The notes under the pieces: generated by a model
Databases searched by the model: none
What the model was told of the DNA's origin: nothing
The model's input: the letters and a program-made list of their open reading frames with translations, nothing else
Assembly (NCBI RefSeq): GCF_043290135.1
Contig: NW_027464603.1
Coordinates: forward strand, 4,441,501-4,505,500
Direction of reading: 5' to 3'
DNA length: 64,000 bases
Source: Rhipicephalus microplus
Lineage: Eukaryota > Arthropoda > Arachnida > Ixodida > Ixodidae
Translations under genes and position numbers: made by a program
Shown here: positions 57,466 through 64,000 of the stretch, piece by piece
Position numbering within the stretch: position 1 is the stretch's first letter
How the letters are laid out: every line of letters begins with the position of its first letter

Positions 57466-58490
57466 CTAGAAACTCCATGCTAGAGACTCCACAACTAGAA
57501 ACTCCACAAATACGAACCCCACAACTACGAACACCACAACTAGAAACTCCACAACTAGAAACCCCACAACTTGAGACTTCGCAACTAGAAACTCCACAAC
57601 TACAGACTCCACAACTAGAAACTCTACAACTAGAAACTCTACAACTAGAAACTCCGCCACTAGAAACTCCACAACTAGAGACTCCATAACTTGAAACTTC
57701 ACAACTAGAAACTCCACAACTACGAACCTCACAACCAGAAACTCCACAACTAGAAACTCCGCAACAAGAAACTTCACAGCTAGAAACTCCACAACTTGAG
57801 ACTTCGAAACTAGAAACTCGGCAACTAGAAACTCCACAACTAGAAACTCCACAACTAGAAACTCCACAAATTGAAACGCCACAACTAGATACTCCACAAC
57901 TACAAATTCCACAACTAGAAACTCCACAACTAAAAACTCCGCAACTAGAAAGTCCGCAACTAGAAACTCCACAACTAGAGACTCCATAACTTGAAACACC
58001 ACAACTAGATACTCCACAACTACAAATTCCACATCTAGAAACTCCAAATTTAGAAACTCTGCAACTTTAAACTCCACAACTAGACACTCTATAACTAGGA
58101 ACTCCTCAACAAGAAACTCCACAACTACAGACTCCACAACTACAAACTCCACAACTAGAAACTCCACAACTGGAAACTCCGCAACTAGAAACTCCAACGC
58201 TAGAAACTCCAGAACTAGAAACTCCACAACTAGAAACTCCACAACTCGAAACTCTGCAACTAGAAACTCCACAACTAGAAACTCCACAACTAGAAACTCC
58301 ACAACTAGACACTTCGCAACTAGAAACTCCACAACTAGACACTCCACAACTAGAAAACTCCGCAACTAGAAACTCCACCACTAGACACTCAAAACTTGAG
58401 ACTCCGCAACGACAGAGCTCGCAACTAGAAACTCTGCAACTAGAAACTGCACAGCTAGAAATTGCAACTCGAAACTCTGCAACTAAAACT
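57466..58490. repeat. Diverged relative of the start of the 5,347-bp repeat
   Basis: The unit order resembles 45,046-46,200 (spacing near 12,420 bp at the left) but with more substitutions and several missing units. CCATGCTAG at 57,475 gives the register. A junction block with a shortened unit (GAAATTGCAAC) lies at about 58,446-58,490. Confidence 0.72.
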
Positions 58491-60029
58491 CCGCAACTAG
58501 AAACTCCACAGCTAGAAACTTCACAACTAGAGACTCCACAACTACAAACTCCATGACTAGAAACTTCACAATTAGAAACTCCACAAGTAGAAACTCCACA
58601 ACTTGAGACTTTGCAACTAGAAACTCGGCAACTAGAAACTCAACAACTAGAAACTCCACAACTATGAACTTCACAACTAGAAACTCCACAACTTGAAACA
58701 CCACAACTAGATACTCCGCAACTGCAATATCCAACACTAGAAACTCCACAACAAGAAACTCCATAACTAGAAACTCCGCAACTAGAAACTCCACAACTAC
58801 AGACTCCACAACTAGAAACTCCACAGCTAGAGACTCCACAACTTGAGACTTTGCAACTAGAAACTCGGCAACTAGAAACTCCACAACTAGAAACTCCACA
58901 AATTGAAACACCACAACTAGATACTCCACAACTACAAATTCCACAACTTGGAAGTCCACAACTAGAAACTCCGCAACTAGAAACTCCGCAACTAGAAACT
59001 CCACAACTAGAAACTCCACAACTTGAGACTTCGCAACTAGAAACTCCACAACTAGAAACACCACAACTACAGACTCCACAACTACAAACTCTACAACTAG
59101 AAACTCCGCAACTAGAAACTCCACAACTAGAGACTCCATAACTTGAAACTCCACAACTAGAAACTCCACAACTACGAACCTCACTACCAGAAACTCCACA
59201 ACTAGAAACTCCGCAACAAGAAACTCCACAGCTAGAAACTCCACAACTTGAGACTTCGAAACTAGAAACTCGGCAACTAGAAACTCCAAAACTAGAAACT
59301 CCACAACTAGAAACTCCCGAAATTGAAACGCCACAACTAGATACTCCACAACTACAAATTCCACAACTAGAAACTCCACAACTAAAAACTCCGCAACTAG
59401 AAACTCCGCAACTAGAAACTCCACAACTAGAGACTCCATAACTTGAAACATCACAACTAGATACTCCACAACTACAAATTCCACATCTAGAAACTCCAAA
59501 TTTAGAAACTCCGCAACTTTAAACTCCACAACTAGACACTCTATAACTAGGAACTCCTCAACAAGAAACTCCACAACTACAGACTCCACAACTACAAACT
59601 CCACAACTAGAAACTCCACAACTGGAAACTCCGCAACTAGAAACTCCAACGCTAGAAACTCCACAACTAGAAACTCCACAACTAGAAACTCCACAACTAG
59701 AGACTCCAAAACTAGAGACTCCGCAACTAGAAACTCCACAGCTAGAAACTCCGCAACTAGAAACTCCGCAACTAGAAACTCCACTACTAGAGACTCTGCA
59801 ACTATAAACTCTACAACTTGAAACTCTGCAAGTCGAAACTCCAACTAGAAACTCCACAACTAGAAACTCCACAACTAGAAACTCCACAACTAGACACTTC
59901 GCAAAAAGAAACTCCACAACTAGACACTCCACAACTAGAAAACTCCGCAACTAGAAACTCCACCACTAGACACTCATAACTTGAGACTCCGCAACGACAG
60001 AGCTCGCAACTAGAAACTCTGCAACTAGA

Positions 60030-61400
60030 AACTGCACAGCTAGAAACTTGCAACTCGAAACTCTGCAACTAAAACTCCGCAACTAGAAACTCCACAGCTA
60101 GAAAATCCACAACTAGAGACTCCACAACTACAAACTCCATCACTAGAAACTTCACAATTAGAAACTCCACAAGTAGAAACTCCACAACTTGAGACTTTGC
60201 AACTAGAAACTCGGCAACTAGAAACTCAACAACTAGAAACTCCACAACTAGGAACTTCACAACTAGAAACTCCACAACTTGAAACACCACAACTAGATAC
60301 TCCGCAACTACAATATCCAACACTAGTAACTCCACAACAAGAAACTCCATAACTAGAAACTCCGCAACTAGAAACTCCACAACTACAGACTGCACAACTA
60401 GAAACTCCACAGCTAGAGATTCCACAACTAGAAACTCTACAACTAGAAACTCCACAACTACGAACCTCACAACTAGAAACTCTACAAGTAGAAACTCCGC
60501 AACTAGAAACTCCACAGCTAGAAACTCCACAACTTGAGACTTTGCAACTAGAAACTCGGCAACTAGAAACTCCACAACTAGAAACTCCACAGCTAGAGAC
60601 TCCACAACTAGAAACTCTACAACTAGAAACTCCACAACTACGAACCTCACAACTAGAAACTCTACAAGTAGAAACTCCACAACTTAGGACTTCGCAACTT
60701 TAAACTCCACAACTAGAAACTCCGCAACTAGAAACTCCACAGCTAGAAACTCCACAACTTGAGACTTTGCAACTAGAAACTCGGCAACTAGAAACTCCAC
60801 AACTAGAAACTCCACAAATTGAAACACCACAACTAGATACTCCAAAACTACAAATTCCACAACTTGAAAGACCACAACTAGAAACTCCGCAACTAGAATC
60901 TCCGCAACTAGAAACTCCCCAACTAGAGACTCCATAACTTGAAACACCACAACTAGATACTCCACAGCTACAAATTCCACACCTAGAAACTCCAAATTTA
61001 GAAACTCCGCAACTAGAAACTCCGCAACTTTAAACTCCACAACTAGACACTCCATAACTAGGAACTCCACAACAAGAAACTCCACAACTACAGACTCCAC
61101 AACTACAAACTCCACAACTAGAAACTCCACAACTGGAAACTTCGCAACTAGAAACTCCGCAACTAGAAACTCTACAACAAGAAATTCCACAACCGGAGAC
61201 TCAACAACTTGAGACTTCGCAACTAGAAACTCGGCAACTAGAAACACAACAACTAGAAACTCCACAACTAGAAACTCCACAACTAGAAACTCCACAACTT
61301 GAAACACCACAACTAGATACTCCACAACTACAAATTTCACAACAAGAAACTCCAAATTTAGAAACCCCGCAACTAGAAACTCCGCAACTTAAAACTCCAT
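60030..61400. repeat. Diverged relative of 46,160-47,535
   Basis: This matches the interior of the 5,347-bp repeat at a spacing of 13,870 bp, then 13,855 bp after one unit is lost. Private changes include ACTAGTAACTCC near 60,325 and AGAGATTCC near 60,416. It passes into the right-end 5.8-kb duplication. Confidence 0.78.
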
Positions 61401-62350
61401 AACTAGAGACTCCAAACTAGGAACTCCACATCTAGAAACTCCACAACTACAGACTCCACAACTACAAACTTCGCAACTAGAAACTACACAACCAGAAACT
61501 CCGAAACTAGAAACTCCACAACTAGAAGTTCCACAACCAGAGACTCAACAACTAGAAACTCCACAACTAGAAACCCAGCAACTAGAAACTCCACAACTAG
61601 AAACTCAACGCCTACAAATTCTACAACTTGAAACACCACAACTAGAAACGCAACAACGAGAAACTGCACACCTAGAAACTCCGCAACTAGAAACTCCACA
61701 ACTAGAAACTCCACAACTAGAAACTATGCAACTAGAAACTCCGCAACTAGAAACTCCACAGCTAGAACGTCCGCAACTAGAAACTCTGCAACTAGGAACT
61801 CTGCAACTAGAAACTCCAACGCTAGAAACTCCACAACTAGAAACTCCACAACTAGAAACTCCACAACTAGAGACCACAACTAGAGACTCCGCAACTAGAA
61901 ACTCCCCAGCTAGAAACTCCGCAACTAGAAACTCCGCAACTAGAAACTCCACAACTAGAGACTCCGCAACTATGAACTCCACAACTTGAAACTCTGCAAC
62001 TCGAAACTCTGCAACTAGAAAATTCCTAACTAGAAACTACACAACTACAATCTCCACAACTCGAAACTCCGCAACTACAAAATCCACAACTAGAAACTCC
62101 ACAACTGGTAACTCCGCAACTAGAAAATGTACAACTACAAACTCGAAAGCTAAAAACTCCAACTAGAAACTCCACAACTAGAAACTCCGCAACTAGAAAC
62201 TCCACAACTAGACAATTCGCAACTAGAAACTCCACAACTAGACACTCCACAACTAGAAAACTCCGCAACTAGAAACTCCACGACTAGACACTCAAAACTT
62301 GAGACTCTGCAACGACAGACTTCGCAACTAGAAACTCTTGAACTAGAAAC
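60955..62350. repeat. Right-end duplication, 5.8-kb spacing, copy 2
   Basis: This is the partner of 55,140-56,480. Its marker block (62,026-62,268) carries private changes, including CTGGTAACTCC at 62,104 and CGAAAGCTAAAAAC near 62,144. Confidence 0.74.
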
Positions 62351-62559
62351 TGCACAGCTAGAAACTTGCAACTCGAAACTCTGCAACTAAAACTCCGCAA
62401 CTAGAAACTCCACAGCTAGAAACACCACAACTAGAAACTCCACAACTAGAGACTCCACAACTAGAAACTCCACAACTAGGAACTCTGCAACTAGAAACTC
62501 CACAGCTAGAAACTCCACAACTTGAGACTTTGCAACTAGAAACTCGGCATCTAGAAACT

Positions 62560-63425
62560 CCACAACTAGAAACTCCACAACTAGAAACATCACAACTAGA
62601 AACTCAACAACTTGAAACACCACAACTAGATACTCCGCAACTACAAATTCCACAACTAGAAACTCCACAACTAGAAACTTCATAAGTAGAAACTCCACAA
62701 CTAGAAACTCCACAACTACAGACTCCACAACTAGAAACTCCACAGCTAGAGACTCCACAACTAGAAACTCCACAAATACGAACCCCACAACTACGAACCC
62801 CACAACAAGAAACTCCACAACTAGAAACTCCACAACTTGAGACTTCGCAACTAGAAACTCCACAACTAGAAACACCACAACTACAGACTCCACAACTAGA
62901 AACTCTACAACTAGAAACTCCGCAACTAGAAACTCCACAACTAGAGACTCCATAACTTGAAACTCCACAACTAGAAACTCCACAACTACGAACCTCACAA
63001 CCAGGAACTCCACAACTAGAAACTCCGCAACAAGAAACTCCACAGCTAGAAACTCCACAACTTGAGACTTCGAAACTAGAAACTCGGCAACTAGAAACTG
63101 CACAACTAGAAACTCCACAACTAGAAACTCCACAATTTGAAACGCCACAACTAGAGACTCCACAACTACAAATTCCACAACTAGAAACTCCACAACTAAA
63201 AACTCCGCAACTAGAAACTCCGCAACTAGAAATTCCACTACTAGAGACTCCGCAACTATAAACTCCACAACTTGAAACTCTGCAACTCGAAACTCTGCAA
63301 CTAGAAACTCCACAACTAGAAACTCCACAACTAGACACTTCGCAACTAGAAACTCCACAACTAGACACTCCACAACTAGAAAACTCCGCAACCAGAAACT
63401 CCACCACTAGACACTCAAAACTTGA
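62560..63425. repeat. Distant copy of central segment 22,215-23,080
   Basis: The unit order matches the central 3.53-kb duplication at a spacing of 40,345 bp, including the AATACGAACCCC and CGAAACTAG variants. It ends in an irregular junction at 63,426. Confidence 0.8.
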
Positions 63426-63436
63426 GAATACAAATT

Positions 63437-64000
63437 CTACAACTACAAATTACAACACCTACAAATTCTACAACTTGAAACACCACAACTAGAAACGCAA
63501 CAACTAGAAACTCCACACCTAGAAACTCCGCAACTAGAAACTCCACAACTAGAAACTCCACAACTAGAAACTATGCAACTAGAAACTCCGCAACTAGAAA
63601 CTCCACAGCTAGAACGTCCGCAACTAGAAACCCTGCAACTAGGAACTCTGCAACTAGAAACTCCAACGCTAGAAACTCCACAACTAGAAACTCCACAACT
63701 AGAGACCACAACTAGAGACTCCGCAACTAGAAACTCCCCAGCTAGAAACTCCGCAACTAGAAACTCCGCAACTAGAAACTAAACAACTAGAGACTCCGCA
63801 ACTATGAACTCCACAACTTGAAACTCTGCAACTCGAAACTCTGCAACTAGAAAATTCCCAACTAGAAACTACACAACTACAAATTCCACAACTTGAAAGT
63901 CCACAACTAGAAACTCCGCAACTAGAAACTCCGCAACTAGAAACTCCCCAACTAGAGACTCCATAACTTGAAAAACCACAACTAGATACTCCACAGCTAC
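63437..64000. repeat. Distant copy of segment 27,560-28,123
   Basis: This is almost identical to the central segment at a spacing of 35,877 bp. Both carry the rare AACCCTGCAAC and AACTAAACAACTAG variants and the same truncated marker block (63,855-63,890 here). The right end is cut by the window edge. Confidence 0.85.

Larger units (their letters stand above)
1..64000. repeat. 15-bp satellite array filling the window
   Basis: The whole window is a head-to-tail array of CTAGAAACTCCACAA, about 4,260 units, with no change of orientation and no unique sequence that I can find. The commonest variant carries G at unit position 12 (CCGCAA). Others change position 3 (CTT, CTC), 4 (CTACAA), 6 (GAG, GAT, GAC) or 11 (CTCTGCAA). 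Rare units of 13, 14, 16 or 17 bp shift the phase. The + strand consensus has A 7, C 5, T 2 and G 1 per unit. I do not recognise the unit as a named satellite family. A eukaryotic heterochromatic location is inferred from array size and higher-order structure; the species cannot be told. No stretch longer than 300 bases holds anything but this array. Confidence 0.97.

Noticed and set aside
1..64000. Well over a hundred open reading frames on both strands with Val-Glu-Phe-Leu, Ser-Cys-Gly-Val-Ser or Gln-Leu-Glu-Thr-Pro repeats
   Set aside because: The unit is a multiple of three and four of its frames have no stop. Starts and stops arise only from point variants (ACTATGC, ACTTAAAAC, CCATAAC), frames overlap on both strands, and units of 13, 14 and 16 bp break them. 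None encodes a non-repetitive domain.
1..64000. CRISPR array
   Set aside because: The units are contiguous 15-mers with no spacers, and there are no associated genes.
1..64000. Telomeric or known simple satellite repeat
   Set aside because: There are no runs of TTAGGG, TTAGG or TTTAGGG on either strand, and the 15-mer is not one I recognise.
1..64000. G-quadruplex potential of the G/T-rich minus strand
   Set aside because: There is only one GG pair per 15 bases and the intervening loops are too long for a convincing quadruplex.
1..64000. Heat-shock element array from the recurring GAA
   Set aside because: GAA recurs every 15 bp in one orientation. Heat-shock elements need alternating GAA and TTC blocks at 5-bp spacing.
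1..64000. Bacterial or phage origin for the window
   Set aside because: There are no genes, ribosome binding sites or operons. A satellite array of this size with HOR structure is a eukaryotic feature.

Overview
The whole 64 kb window is satellite DNA. It is an uninterrupted array of about 4,260 copies of a 15-bp unit, written on the + strand as CTAGAAACTCCACAA and point-mutated in many copies. I find no protein gene, tRNA, rRNA, CRISPR array, mobile element, telomeric repeat or unique sequence. A megasatellite like this, with nested higher-order duplications, indicates a eukaryotic chromosome (pericentromeric, subtelomeric, sex-chromosome or B-chromosome heterochromatin are all possible). 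Nothing in the window lets me name the species. The consensus is about 40% G+C and very asymmetric: 12 of 15 bases on the + strand are A or C, so the other strand is G/T-rich.

The unit is exactly five codons long and four of its six frames contain no stop: Leu-Glu-Thr-Pro-Gln and Arg-Asn-Ser-Thr-Thr on +, Val-Glu-Phe-Leu-Val and Cys-Gly-Val-Ser-Ser on -. Long open frames on both strands, up to 668 codons, follow from this arithmetic. They are not evidence of genes. Small indels and recurrent stop codons interrupt every frame.

The real information lies in the order of variant units, which shows higher-order repeats (HORs). Region 1 (1-8,920) is a mosaic of overlapping duplications at spacings near 2.84, 4.5 and 5.43 kb. 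Region 2 (8,921-21,760) is two back-to-back copies of a 6,420-bp block (428 x 15); comparing aligned lines I found only three substitutions. Region 3 (21,761-32,305) is composite: pieces of region 2, a duplication spaced about 3.53 kb, and a tandem pair of about 2 kb blocks. Region 4 (31,721-55,319) is built on a 5,347-bp HOR present as two full or near-full copies of the final pair, one full earlier copy and two truncated copies. A block of about 9 kb is also repeated about 12.07 kb downstream. Region 5 (55,320-64,000) is a more diverged patchwork of segments seen in regions 1 to 4, and it ends in a segment almost identical to one near 27.6 kb.

The pattern fits repeated unequal exchange or replication-based amplification in register with the 15-mer: block boundaries keep the local phase, and the three large deletions I measured are close to whole numbers of units. 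The most useful observations are the near-perfect 6,420-bp tandem (very recent amplification or an assembly duplicate), the 5,347-bp HOR, and the phase-shifting marker blocks that track HOR ancestry. I did not find a new gene system. All identity statements come from reading by eye, and boundaries are good to roughly one or two units.
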